DNA of 64,000 nucleotides from Achromobacter xylosoxidans (lineage in GTDB: Bacteria; Pseudomonadota; Gammaproteobacteria; Burkholderiales; Burkholderiaceae_B). The stretch is from positions 1-64,000 of the forward strand of contig NZ_MTLG01000054.1 of NCBI RefSeq assembly GCF_002192695.1, written 5' to 3'. Made by a program: the position numbers and the translations under genes. Shown here piece after piece: positions 26,893-35,186 of this stretch (the first letter of the stretch is position 1; each line of letters begins with the position of its first letter). The notes under the pieces are model-generated. The model was not told the DNA's origin, made no database searches, and was given only the letters and a program-made list of their open reading frames with translations.

Positions 26893-27867
26893 ATGCCCGC
26901 CGCCCCGTCCGCCTGCGAGCCGCTCATCGGGGATCACCCGTCGATGGCGGCCCTGCGCGATCTGGTCGGCCGGGTCGCGCGCAGCAAGGCCAGCATCGTC
27001 CTGATCTACGGCGAAACCGGCACCGGCAAGGGGCTGGTCGCCCGCAACCTGCATGCGCAGTCGGCGCGCGCGGCCAAGGGCTATACCGAGATCAATTGCG
27101 CCGCCATCCCGGGCAATCTGCTGGAATCCGAACTGTTCGGCCATGAACGCGGGGCGTTCACCGGGGCGGTGGCGCGCAAGACCGGGCTGCTCGAAGCGGC
27201 CAATGGCGGCAGCGTATTCCTGGACGAGATCCGCGAGCTGGATCCGGTCATGCAGGCCAAGATCCTGACCCTGCTGGACAGCCGGCGCTTCCGCCGCATC
27301 GGTTCGGTCCAGGAAGTCTCGGTCGATGCGCGCTTCATCGCCGCCACCAACAAGATCCTGTTGGGGGAAGTGCAGGCCGGGCGCTTCCGCGACGACCTCT
27401 ATTACCGACTGCAGGTGGTGTCGATCAACCTGCCGCCGCTGCGCGAGCGCGGCGACGACGTCATCGTGCTGGCGCAGCGTTTCCTGGAACGCTACAACGC
27501 CACTCACGGCAGCCGCTTTACCGTCATCGATCCCGAGGTCCAGCGTATCTTCAAGGCCTACGCCTGGCCGGGCAATGTGCGTGAACTCAGCAATTTGCTG
27601 GAGCGGATCTGCATCCTGGAAGACGGCGACACGGTGCTGGCGCGCCACCTGCCGCAGCGCATCCTGCGCGAAGCGGGCAAGTCCGCGCCCGCGGCCTCGC
27701 CCGCCGCAGCCGGCAGTTATGCCGAACTCTCCGCGCAGTTCCAGCGCGGCCTGATCCGAGCGGCCTTGCAAGCCCAGGACGGCAACCTGGGGCGCGCCGC
27801 CGAGTCCCTGGGGCTCACGCGGCACGCCCTGCGCCACCAGATGCTCAAGCTGGGGCTGGACGGCTGA
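26893..27867 (+). CDS. Sigma-54-dependent transcriptional activator without sensor domain
   Basis: A 324-residue bacterial enhancer-binding protein consisting of the AAA+ domain and DNA-binding domain only. Walker A GETGTGKG (residues 40-47), the GAFTGA sigma-54 contact loop (87-92), Walker B VFLDEI and the arginine-finger region PPLRERGDD are present. A Fis-type helix-turn-helix lies at about 294-320 (NLGRAAESLGLTRHALRHQ). There is no N-terminal receiver, GAF or PAS domain, as in PspF, so activity would be set by a partner protein, by expression level or not at all. It is convergent, by three bases, with the Bug-DUF4387-AtuA operon, whose promoter has a sigma-54 element; that operon is its likely target. 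Confidence 0.93.
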   Translation: MPAAPSACEPLIGDHPSMAALRDLVGRVARSKASIVLIYGETGTGKGLVARNLHAQSARAAKGYTEINCAAIPGNLLESELFGHERGAFTGAVARKTGLLEAANGGSVFLDEIRELDPVMQAKILTLLDSRRFRRIGSVQEVSVDARFIAATNKILLGEVQAGRFRDDLYYRLQVVSINLPPLRERGDDVIVLAQRFLERYNATHGSRFTVIDPEVQRIFKAYAWPGNVRELSNLLERICILEDGDTVLARHLPQRILREAGKSAPAASPAAAGSYAELSAQFQRGLIRAALQAQDGNLGRAAESLGLTRHALRHQMLKLGLDG

Positions 27868-27870
27868 AGA

Positions 27871-28833
27871 CTATTCCGCGCTGATGTTGTGCTTGCGCGC
27901 AATGCCTTGCCACTGCGCCAGCTCCTCGCGCACGCGCGCGCCGAATTCGGCGCTGTCCATGCGCGACGGCACGGTGCCGTCCAGATCCAGCAATGCCTTC
28001 ATTTCCGGCGAGGCCGAGATGTCGACCAGCGCGGCGTTGAGCTTGTCGATGTAGGGCTGCGGCGTGCCCGCCGGCGCGAACACGCCCACCCAGATCTGCA
28101 CCGAGTAGCCCGGCAAGGCCTGGGCGGCCGGCGGCAGGTCGGGGAAGGCCGGCGAGGGAGCCTGCGCCGTGGTGGCCAGCAGCTTGACCTTCTTGCCCTG
28201 CACCACGGGCGCCAGCGTGCTGTAGTTGGACAGCATCACGTGGATCAGGCCGCCGGCCAGGTCGGAGGCGGCATTGGCCGCGCCCTTGTAGGGCACGTGC
28301 GTCATCTCCGTGCCCGCCGCGTCGTCCAGCATGACCGTGGCCAGATGCGCCAGCGAACCGACGCCGGCGCTGCCGTAGTTCAGGGCGCCCGGCTTGCCGC
28401 GCGCCGCTTCCAGCAGCTGCTTCAAGGAGGTGTAGGGCGTCTGCGCCGAGGCGGCGATGACCAGCGGCCCCTGTCCTATCATCGCCACCGGCGCGAACTG
28501 CTTGAGCGGGTCGTAGGGCAGGTGAGGCTGGGTGGCGGCGGTGGTCAGGAAGGTTGACGAGGTCAACAGCAGCACCGAGCCGTCCTTGGCCGAGCGGGCC
28601 ACGTACTCGGAGCCGATGGCGCCGGCCGCGCCGCCGCGGTTTTCCACGATCACCGTATTGCCGAGGCGGGCCGCGAGTTGCGGCGCGATCGCGCGGGCGA
28701 TCGCGTCATTGCTGGCGCCGGCGGTGAACGGCACCACGATCTTGACCTGCTTGGGCACATCCGTCTGGGCCGCTGCCGCGCCGGCCAGCAGGGAAGCCGC
28801 CAGGAACAACATTGTTTGCATGAGCGCTTTCAT
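27871..28833 (-). CDS. Bug/TctC-family periplasmic solute receptor
   Basis: A 320-residue secreted receptor. Signal peptide of about 22 residues (MKALMQTMLFLAASLLAGAA, cleavage near AAA-QTD), then KIVVPFTAGASNDAIARAIA and VENRGGAAGAIGSEYVA, the ligand loop and following strand of the Bug family. The ligand loop reads FTAGASND where most members have PPGGxxD. It is last in the operon after AtuA and DUF4387, and no TctAB genes are near. It probably delivers the acid that the two upstream products process. Confidence 0.9.
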   Translation of the reverse strand: MKALMQTMLFLAASLLAGAAAAQTDVPKQVKIVVPFTAGASNDAIARAIAPQLAARLGNTVIVENRGGAAGAIGSEYVARSAKDGSVLLLTSSTFLTTAATQPHLPYDPLKQFAPVAMIGQGPLVIAASAQTPYTSLKQLLEAARGKPGALNYGSAGVGSLAHLATVMLDDAAGTEMTHVPYKGAANAASDLAGGLIHVMLSNYSTLAPVVQGKKVKLLATTAQAPSPAFPDLPPAAQALPGYSVQIWVGVFAPAGTPQPYIDKLNAALVDISASPEMKALLDLDGTVPSRMDSAEFGARVREELAQWQGIARKHNISAE

Positions 28834-28892
28834 GATCGATTCTCTGGGAGAGCGAGGGTTGGGGCGGGCGCCGGACGCGGCGCCCGCGGCGT

Positions 28893-29219
28893 TCAGTCCG
28901 GCATGGGGACAGCGACGTCCAGCAGCGGCGCGTACTGCTGCGCGCCGAAGATGTCGCCGTCGCCCGCGGATCCGCTGGGAGCCAGCCGGTAGATCGTGAA
29001 CTTGATGGCCAGGCCGGGATCGTAATGCACGAAGTCCGAGATGCGGTTGTCGTCGATGCGGTACAGGGCCGCCATGCTGGCGCGCGTCAGCGCGCCGGAG
29101 CGCTTGACCGCCTCGTAGGTCGCCGGCTCGCGGAAGATGATGTCGAAGGTGATCTTGTTCACGCCCGCGTTCTTGCTGCGGATGGTCTTGGCCAGGGTGC
29201 TGAGTTTCTGGGTGCTCAT
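28893..29219 (-). CDS. DUF4387 family protein
   Basis: A 108-residue protein of the DUF4387 type, which I recognise mainly by its size, the opening LAKTIRSKNAGVNKITFDII and its place directly after an AtuA gene. Start ATG 29219 is 12 bases after the AtuA stop, so the two are co-transcribed and probably form one complex. Some AtuA proteins carry a C-terminal ferredoxin-fold domain of about this size; this may be the separate equivalent, but that is inference. No metal ligands or catalytic residues are obvious. Confidence 0.75.
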   Translation of the reverse strand: MSTQKLSTLAKTIRSKNAGVNKITFDIIFREPATYEAVKRSGALTRASMAALYRIDDNRISDFVHYDPGLAIKFTIYRLAPSGSAGDGDIFGAQQYAPLLDVAVPMPD

Positions 29220-29231
29220 GGTCTTGCCGGC

Positions 29232-30593
29232 TCAGGCGCCAGCCTCGGTGAGGTGGGTCGGGAAGAGTTCGCCGGCGTCTTGCACCGGCAGCGTGTGGTT
29301 CAGGGTCCAGCGGTAGGCGGCGCTGGTGCGCACCACCTCGTCCAGCGGGAACGACACCGAACCGGCCGTGCCCTTCACGTCGGGCAGGCGGGCGTAGAAC
29401 ATCTGGCGCAGGCCCGTAAGCGTCAGCTCCTCGGCCATTTCGGCGGTCGGCGCCACGCCCTGGACCATGACGCACAGCTCATGGCCGGGCTGGTCGCGCA
29501 GCGGCTCCAGCTCGCCCATGACACCGTCGCGCCCGTAGACCTTGTAGTGCAGCTCATAGCCCGAGTCGCCGAAGCGTTCGCGCACCTTGTCGCGGGCCCA
29601 GGCGATGACGCGGTCGACGTTGGCGATGGTGTAGGGATCGCGTATGCCGCAAAGCCCCATGTAGCGTTCGCCGACCTTGCCGGAGCCTTCCAGCTTCACG
29701 CGCACCTGGGCGGCGGGTTCGAAGCGCGAGCCGGTGATGCGGGTGGTTTTCTCGCTCAGTTGCTCGTAGCGGCATTCGGCCATGTCCAGCCGGCCGCCGG
29801 CGAAGAATTCTTCGTAGGGATTGGAACGCTCGTACATCGCGTGGCCCGCGACCGACGCGATGGTGCAGCGCTGGTCGGGATGCATGGCCGTGACGCGCAC
29901 GTCCTCGGCCGAGATTTCGCCCATCACGGTTTCCTTGCCGCCATAGGGTTCGGCGCAGAACGAGGCGCACTCCAGGACCTTGCCCAGGTAATAGGCGCGG
30001 TCGGCGTCGTAGCCCTGGTGCAGGGCCGGGGCGGCGAACACGGCCGCGTCCGAGCTGCGGCCGCCGATGATGACGTCCGCGCCCGCTTCCAGCAGCTTGA
30101 TGTAGGGATGCACGCCGGCCACCGCCACGATGCGGTCGCTGGCGTCGAGCTCGGCCTCGGTCAGGTCGGCATAGCCGTCCAGGCCCGCCACCTGCTGGCC
30201 GTCGCGCAGCGCGCGGCGCACGCGCTCCTTGTCGACTTCGGAATAGAAATAGCCGATCTTGAACGGCGCCAGCTTGTGCTCGGCGGCGATTTCCTTGATC
30301 AGGCGCACGTACAAGTCGACCCGGCTGTTGGAGCCGGTGTCGCCGGCAGAGCCGATGACCATGGGCACGCCCAGCTTGCGCGCGGCCAGCAGCATCTGTT
30401 CCAGGTCGTGGCGCTGCCAGGCTTGCGGGCTGGTGGACGTGTCGGAGCCCAGCGGCACGGGACCCACGTCGTCGCTGCCCGAGTCGGCGGCGATGCAGTC
30501 CGGCCCGGCGGCGACGCCGAGCTGGAAGCTCTCGGTGCGCAAGGGGGCGAATCCTAAGTGCCCGTTCGGGCAGATGATGCTCATGGAACGCAT
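29232..30593 (-). CDS. AtuA-family protein (DUF1446)
   Basis: A 453-residue cytoplasmic protein of the AtuA family, named after acyclic terpene utilisation in Pseudomonas but found widely beside organic-acid receptors. It includes GFAPLRTESFQLG, GSDDVGPVPLGSDTS, VIGSAGDTGSNSRVDLYV and DVIIGGRSSDAAVFAAPA, conserved glycine- and aspartate-rich turns. The start at 30593 follows GAAAGAGA; an in-frame ATG nine bases downstream is also possible. It is the first gene of the AtuA-DUF4387-Bug operon and lies about 48 bases after a predicted sigma-54 transcription start. No terpene genes (acyl-CoA carboxylase subunits) are nearby, so the name should not be read as a substrate assignment. Confidence 0.85.
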   Translation of the reverse strand: MRSMSIICPNGHLGFAPLRTESFQLGVAAGPDCIAADSGSDDVGPVPLGSDTSTSPQAWQRHDLEQMLLAARKLGVPMVIGSAGDTGSNSRVDLYVRLIKEIAAEHKLAPFKIGYFYSEVDKERVRRALRDGQQVAGLDGYADLTEAELDASDRIVAVAGVHPYIKLLEAGADVIIGGRSSDAAVFAAPALHQGYDADRAYYLGKVLECASFCAEPYGGKETVMGEISAEDVRVTAMHPDQRCTIASVAGHAMYERSNPYEEFFAGGRLDMAECRYEQLSEKTTRITGSRFEPAAQVRVKLEGSGKVGERYMGLCGIRDPYTIANVDRVIAWARDKVRERFGDSGYELHYKVYGRDGVMGELEPLRDQPGHELCVMVQGVAPTAEMAEELTLTGLRQMFYARLPDVKGTAGSVSFPLDEVVRTSAAYRWTLNHTLPVQDAGELFPTHLTEAGA

Positions 30594-30651
30594 GGGTGTA
30601 GTCTCTTTCAGTTGAGTCGTCCGGTCTCGCTCGTACCGGCCATGACTACAA

Positions 30652-30667
30652 CGCAAGATGCGTGCCA
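30652..30667 (-). promoter_or_regulatory. Sigma-54 promoter of the AtuA-DUF4387-Bug operon
   Basis: On the minus strand TGGCACGCATCTTGCG contains the -24 GG and -12 GC elements with exact spacing (TGGCAC-N5-TTGC). Counting from the -12 base (30653) puts the transcript start near 30641, giving a leader of about 48 bases to the AtuA ATG. An activator gene of the required class lies at the far end of the operon. Confidence 0.82.
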
Positions 30668-30740
30668 GCCGGCAAGACGCGAAAATCCCGCGAATTTGCT
30701 GGGCTGGCGGCGCAGTTCCTTTGAATATGCGGGTAAATTT

Positions 30741-30755
30741 TCACGCAATGCGTGA
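30741..30755. promoter_or_regulatory. Palindrome, possible activator binding site
   Basis: TCACGCAATGCGTGA is a perfect inverted repeat (6-bp arms, AAT centre) about 107 bases upstream of the predicted sigma-54 start, a normal distance for an enhancer site. It also lies 20 bases ahead of the divergent epimerase gene, so it might instead act on that gene. Confidence 0.55.
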
Positions 30756-30774
30756 GTTTCACACATAAAAAGCG

Positions 30775-31401
30775 ATGCCATCTTCATACTCGGTCGCCCG
30801 GATCCGCGACGCCGAACGCCAGGCCCTGGCCGCCGGCAGAAACTTGATGTCCCTGGCGGGGGCGGCTGCGGCCCGTTACGCGGCGGCGCAGGTCGGCCCG
30901 GGGGCGAGGGTACTGGCGCTGGCGGGGCCAGGGAACAATGGCGGCGATGCGCTGGAAGCCGCGGCCGGCCTGCGCGCCATGGGGCATGACGTGCGCGTGC
31001 TGTTGCCGTCAGGCCCGCAGCGCCTGCCGGCCGATGCCGCCCGCGCTTATGCCGGCTGGCTGGCCGCGGGCGGTGAAACCTGGTCAGAGCTGGAACCGGG
31101 CTTCGTGCCGGAACTTGTCATCGACGGCCTGTTCGGCATCGGCTTGAATCGCCCGCTGGGCGCGGACTGGCAGGCGCTGGTGGACACGGTCAACGCCTGG
31201 AGCGTGCCGGTGCTGGCGCTGGACGTGCCCAGCGGCATAGACGCGGATAGCGGCGAGGCGCTGGGGCGGCCCATCCGGGCGCGCTGGACGCTGTCGTTCA
31301 TCGGCCGGGCGAGGGGGCTGGAACGGCCAGGCCCGGGACGCGACGCCTGCAGCGTGTCGGCAGTGGACACGCTGGGCGTGACCATCGCCCCGCAGGCCTG
31401 A
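30775..31401 (+). CDS. NAD(P)H-hydrate epimerase (YjeF N-terminal domain only)
   Basis: A 208-residue protein with the YjeF_N fold, which epimerises damaged NAD(P)[27 protein letters not shown] and [13 protein letters not shown] are the family's nucleotide-binding and catalytic segments. In E. coli this domain is fused to an ADP-dependent dehydratase of about 300 residues; here the protein stops after the epimerase domain and no dehydratase gene is adjacent. Start ATG 30775 is preceded by an A-rich stretch without a clear ribosome-binding site. Convergent with paaX. Confidence 0.85.
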   Translation: MPSSYSVARIRDAERQALAAGRNLMSLAGAAAARYAAAQVGPGARVLALAGPGNNGGDALEAAAGLRAMGHDVRVLLPSGPQRLPADAARAYAGWLAAGGETWSELEPGFVPELVIDGLFGIGLNRPLGADWQALVDTVNAWSVPVLALDVPSGIDADSGEALGRPIRARWTLSFIGRARGLERPGPGRDACSVSAVDTLGVTIAPQA

Positions 31402-31429
31402 TCCGAAGGGCTCGTCTTGGCGTCTTGAC

Positions 31430-32359
31430 TTAGGCGGGCTTGCCGCCGAAGCGCGAAGCGATGTCGGCCGCCAGCGGCGCGTAGCGTTCGTTGTCGCGGC
31501 CGGCCAGCGCATCCAGATGCGCTTCCGACGCGTCGAACACCTGCCAGTAGATGCGGCCGCAGATCTCGCGGGCGGCATGGCCGGGCCAGTCCTCGGGCAG
31601 CATCGGGCCCGGCAGTTGCGGGTCATGCAGGACGATGCGGCGCCAGCTATGCAGCAGCATGACCCGCACGATGAACGCCTCGGCGGGCGCGGGCGGGGTT
31701 TCCAGCAGCTTTTCCAGCGGACCGAAATTCTTGGAGAACTGGCGATACTGCTCGGCCAGTTCGTCCAGGTTCCAGCATTGCGAGGCCAGGCTGGCTATCG
31801 GCAGGCCGCCCGCGCCGGCCAGGTCGCGCGCCGACAGCACCAGCGCGCGGTCGGGGATGCCCAGCTTTTCCAGGATGTCGTGCGCGGCGCTCGCCTCGGT
31901 GTGCGGATGCGCGAACAGTCCGGGCGCGATCATGCCGAAACCTTCCCAGACCAGTTCCCGGCGCAGCTCGGCGCGTTCGGCCAGCCCGTTGCCGGTGCGC
32001 GGCAGGGCGACCAGCGTCCATTCGCCGTTCCATTCCTGGGGCGGGCCGACATAGATGCGCTGCGAGGCGTGCGCGGTGTGGCGCAGGCCCTGCTCGGAAA
32101 TCAGGTAGAGGCTGCGCCGCCCGTGGCGTTCCGACTGCAGCCAGTTCTGCGCCACCAGGCGGAACACGCTGGTGCGCAGCAGCCGTTCGTTGATGCCCAG
32201 CGGAGCCAGCAGTTCGATCAGGTCGCCCAGCCAGATGGCGCCGCCGTGCGGCGCCAATGCGTCCCCAAGCAGGCTGACGCAAAGCGATTTCGCGCGCGGC
32301 GGATCGTTCTTGATCAGGCGTGACAGAAAGCGGTCCAGGGGCGACTGAGGGTTTGCCAT
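31430..32359 (-). CDS. paaX: Phenylacetate operon repressor PaaX
   Basis: A 309-residue GntR-like winged-helix repressor that responds to phenylacetyl-CoA. The N-terminal DNA-binding part (about 20-95) includes LGINERLLRTSVFRLVAQNW, and the C-terminal PaaX domain includes the HSWRRIVLHDPQLPGPMLPEDWPG region split here across residues about 240-265. It is divergent from paaA across a 173-base region with a good promoter and repeated GATACA elements. Its 3' end lies 28 bases from that of the epimerase gene. Confidence 0.95.
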   Translation of the reverse strand: MANPQSPLDRFLSRLIKNDPPRAKSLCVSLLGDALAPHGGAIWLGDLIELLAPLGINERLLRTSVFRLVAQNWLQSERHGRRSLYLISEQGLRHTAHASQRIYVGPPQEWNGEWTLVALPRTGNGLAERAELRRELVWEGFGMIAPGLFAHPHTEASAAHDILEKLGIPDRALVLSARDLAGAGGLPIASLASQCWNLDELAEQYRQFSKNFGPLEKLLETPPAPAEAFIVRVMLLHSWRRIVLHDPQLPGPMLPEDWPGHAAREICGRIYWQVFDASEAHLDALAGRDNERYAPLAADIASRFGGKPA

Positions 32360-32397
32360 TAGAGGGGGCCGGGGCGGCCGATATCGGGATCCGCAAT

Positions 32398-32461
32398 ATG
32401 ATACATAAATCCAATGTGATACAGATTTGAGTTTGACAATGAATTTTTTGTATTAAATAAT
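32398..32461 (+). promoter_or_regulatory. paaA promoter with likely PaaX operator elements
   Basis: -35 TTGACA (32433-32438), 17-base spacer and -10 AATAAT (32456-32461) make a strong sigma-70 promoter, with a start near 32468 and a leader of about 65 bases. GATACA occurs at 32400-32405 and 32418-32423, and TGTATTA (32449-32455), an imperfect inverted copy of TGATACA, ends directly at the -10. Repressor bound across these would block the promoter. Assignment to PaaX is by position. Confidence 0.75.
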
Positions 32462-32532
32462 CCGCCTATGACATGACGGCACTGCGCAACGTTTGCTTTG
32501 CGTTTTCGCAAACCGTCTTCAAGGAGACAAAC

Positions 32533-33522
32533 ATGTACGCTCAACTCGTCGAAACCGGCGTCAAGCAGGTCAAGACCGCGGACCAGCTCGAAGGCCGGGA
32601 ACAGACGTTCCAGCGCCGGATCGACGACGGCGTCCGCATCGAGGCCAAGGACTGGATGCCGGACGCCTACCGCAAGACGCTGGTGCGCCAGATTTCCCAG
32701 CACGCGCACTCCGAAATCGTCGGCATGCTGCCCGAAGGCAACTGGATCACCCGCGCGCCTTCGCTCAAGCGCAAGGCCATCCTGCTGGCCAAGGTCCAGG
32801 ACGAAGCCGGCCACGGCCTCTACCTGTACAGCGCCGCGGAAACCCTGGGCGTGTCGCGCGACGACCTGATCGACGACTTGCACGCCGGCCGCGCCAAGTA
32901 CTCCAGCATCTTCAATTACCCCACGCTCAGCTGGGCCGACATCGGCATGATCGGCTGGCTGGTCGACGGCTCGGCCATCATCAACCAGATCCCGCTGTGC
33001 CGCTGTTCCTACGGCCCCTATGCGCGGGCCATGGTGCGCGTCTGTAAGGAAGAGTCCTTCCACCAGCGCCAGGGCTACGACCTGCTGATGCAGATGTGCC
33101 TGCACGGCACGCCCGAGCAGAAGGCCATGGTGCAGGACTCGCTGAACCGCTGGTGGTGGCCCGCGCTGATGATGTTCGGCCCGTCCGATGCCGACTCGCC
33201 CAACAGCGCCCAGTCCATGGCCTGGAAGATCAAGCTCTTCTCCAACGACGAGCTGCGCCAGAAGATGGTGGACCAGACCGTGCCGCAGGCCGAATACCTG
33301 GGCCTGAAGGTGCCGGATCCCGAGCTCAAGTGGAACGCCGAACGCGGCCACTACGACTTCGGCGAGATCGACTGGTCCGAGTTCTACGCGGTGCTCAAGG
33401 GCAATGGCCCCTGCAACCGCGAACGCCTGGCCGCGCGCGTCAAGGCGCACGAGGACGGCGCCTGGGTGCGCGACGCATTGGTCGCCTACGCCGACAAGCA
33501 GGCCGAGCGCAAAGCTGCCTGA
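32533..33522 (+). CDS. paaA: Phenylacetyl-CoA 1,2-epoxidase subunit PaaA
   Basis: A 329-residue catalytic subunit of the di-iron ring-epoxidising monooxygenase. The iron ligands are in [34 protein letters not shown] and the later [10 protein letters not shown] (ExxH pair). AAGGAGA at 32521-32527 fixes the start at ATG 32533 (MYAQLVETG); an in-frame upstream ATG at 32473 lies next to the predicted transcription start. First gene of the phenylacetate operon; works with PaaC as structural partner, PaaB and the reductase PaaE. Confidence 0.97.
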   Translation: MYAQLVETGVKQVKTADQLEGREQTFQRRIDDGVRIEAKDWMPDAYRKTLVRQISQHAHSEIVGMLPEGNWITRAPSLKRKAILLAKVQDEAGHGLYLYSAAETLGVSRDDLIDDLHAGRAKYSSIFNYPTLSWADIGMIGWLVDGSAIINQIPLCRCSYGPYARAMVRVCKEESFHQRQGYDLLMQMCLHGTPEQKAMVQDSLNRWWWPALMMFGPSDADSPNSAQSMAWKIKLFSNDELRQKMVDQTVPQAEYLGLKVPDPELKWNAERGHYDFGEIDWSEFYAVLKGNGPCNRERLAARVKAHEDGAWVRDALVAYADKQAERKAA

Positions 33523-33605
33523 GCCATCGTCCGCACACGACTCTTCTTCACCACCATTGCAAACCGGAGCGCGCGGCGCGCGCCCGGCATTCAAGGACAT
33601 CCATC

Positions 33606-33890
33606 ATGAGCAAAGACTGGCCCCTGTGGGAAGTGTTCATCCGCAGCCAGCACGGCCTGGCGCACAAGCACGTCGGCAGCCTGCACGCATCCGACGCTGA
33701 AATGGCGATCAACCACGCCCGCGACGTCTACACGCGCCGCAACGAAGGCCTGAGCATCTGGGTGGTGCGTGCCTCCGATATCGCGGCCAGCAGCCCCGGC
33801 GACAAGGATCCGCTGTTCGAACCGGCCAACAGCAAGGTCTACCGGCATCCGACGTTCTTCCCGATGCCCGAAGAAATCAAGCACATGTAG
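33606..33890 (+). CDS. paaB: Phenylacetyl-CoA epoxidase subunit PaaB
   Basis: A 94-residue small subunit of the epoxidase complex, normal length. WPLWEVFIRSQHGLAHKHVGS and the alternate NARDxYTRR-like segment (here NHARDVYTRRNEGLSIWVV) are diagnostic. ATG 33606 follows an 83-base gap after paaA. PaaB bridges PaaAC dimers and is needed for full activity. Confidence 0.96.
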   Translation: MSKDWPLWEVFIRSQHGLAHKHVGSLHASDAEMAINHARDVYTRRNEGLSIWVVRASDIAASSPGDKDPLFEPANSKVYRHPTFFPMPEEIKHM

Positions 33891-33905
33891 GACGGCGGGG
33901 GAGAC

Positions 33906-34670
33906 ATGGACAAGACTCTGTTTGAATACCTGCTGCGCCTGGGCGATTCCTCGCTCATCCTGTCGCAGCGGCTGGGCGCCTGGACCGGCCACGGCCCGAT
34001 CCTGGAAGAAGACCTGGCGCTGACCAACACCGCGCTCGACCTGCTGGGCCAGGCCCGCATGTGGTTGACGCTGGCGGGCGAGGTCGAAGGCGCCAGCCGC
34101 GACGAAGACGCGCTGGCCTACCTGCGCGACGCGCACCAGTTCCACAACTTGCTGCTGGTCGAACGCCCCAATGGCAACTACGCGGACACCATGGCGCGCC
34201 AGTTCCTGTTCGACGTCTGGCACTACTTCCTGTTGCAGCGCCTGGAGCAGTCGACGGACGAGCGCGTCGCCGCCATCGCGGCCAAGGCCATCAAGGAAGT
34301 GACCTACCACGTGCGCCGTTCCTCGGACATGGTGGTGCGCCTGGGCGACGGCACGGCGGAAAGCCATGCCAAGATGCAGGCGGCCATCGATGACGCCTGG
34401 CGCTTCACCGGCGAGCTGTTCGCCGACGACGCCGTCGACCTGGACGTCGCCGCCCGCGGCATCGGCTGTGAGCTGTCGGCCCTGCGCCAGCCCTGGCTGG
34501 CGCATGTGCGCGAAGTGCTGGAAGAAGCCACCCTGACCGCGCCCGACGAAGCCGCCGCCAATCATCTGGCGTACCGTGGCGGACGCCAGGGCAGGCACAC
34601 CGAGGAACTGGGCTACGTGCTCGCCGAGATGCAGTTCCTGCCGCGCGCCTATCCGGGAGCCACCTGGTGA
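33906..34670 (+). CDS. paaC: Phenylacetyl-CoA epoxidase subunit PaaC
   Basis: A 254-residue ferritin-like structural subunit that stabilises PaaA. It retains the four-helix layout with EEDLALTNTALDLLGQAR and AHQFHNLLLVERPNGNYADT, but not the full set of iron ligands, as expected for PaaC. GGGGGAG precedes ATG 33906. The stop overlaps the GTG start of paaD (GTGA). Confidence 0.96.
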   Translation: MDKTLFEYLLRLGDSSLILSQRLGAWTGHGPILEEDLALTNTALDLLGQARMWLTLAGEVEGASRDEDALAYLRDAHQFHNLLLVERPNGNYADTMARQFLFDVWHYFLLQRLEQSTDERVAAIAAKAIKEVTYHVRRSSDMVVRLGDGTAESHAKMQAAIDDAWRFTGELFADDAVDLDVAARGIGCELSALRQPWLAHVREVLEEATLTAPDEAAANHLAYRGGRQGRHTEELGYVLAEMQFLPRAYPGATW

Positions 34671-35173
34671 ACGCGCTGGCGCCCGTTTCCGCCGACCAGG
34701 TCTACGCCTGGCTGCAGGAGGTCCCCGATCCGGAGATCCCCGTGCTGTCCGTGGTGGATCTGGGCGTGGTGCGGGACGTGTCCTGGGACGGCGAGGCCTG
34801 TGTCGTGGTCATCACGCCCACGTACTCCGGCTGCCCGGCCATGCGCGAGATCACGCAGGACATCCAGCAGACCCTGGCCCGCCACGGCGTCGCCGAGGTC
34901 CGCGTGGAAACCCGCCTGGCGCCGGCCTGGACCACCGACTGGATGAGCGAAAAGGGACGCGAGGCGCTCAAGGGCTACGGCATCGCCGCGCCCGCCGAAC
35001 GCGCCGTCGACATCTCAGGCATCAGCCGGCGCATGGCCGGCCCCGCCATCGCCTGCCCGCGCTGCGGCTCCAAAGACACGCGCCTGGTCAGCAACTTCGG
35101 GTCCACGTCCTGCAAGGCGCTGTATCGCTGCGTGTCCTGCCGCGAGCCCTTCGATTATTTCAAGACTCACTGA
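34667..35173 (+). CDS. paaD: Phenylacetate degradation protein PaaD
   Basis: A 168-residue protein with an N-terminal MIP18/DUF59 domain (PDPEIPVLSVVDLGVVRDV, then YSGCPAM) like SUF iron-sulfur assembly factors, and a C-terminal CxxC...CxxC ribbon (CPRCGS and CVSCRE) likely to bind metal. Starts with GTG at 34667, coupled to paaC by a 4-base overlap. Thought to help mature the epoxidase; exact role is less certain than for the other subunits. Confidence 0.94.
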   Translation: MNALAPVSADQVYAWLQEVPDPEIPVLSVVDLGVVRDVSWDGEACVVVITPTYSGCPAMREITQDIQQTLARHGVAEVRVETRLAPAWTTDWMSEKGREALKGYGIAAPAERAVDISGISRRMAGPAIACPRCGSKDTRLVSNFGSTSCKALYRCVSCREPFDYFKTH

Positions 35174-35186
35174 GAGCGGTTTCGCA

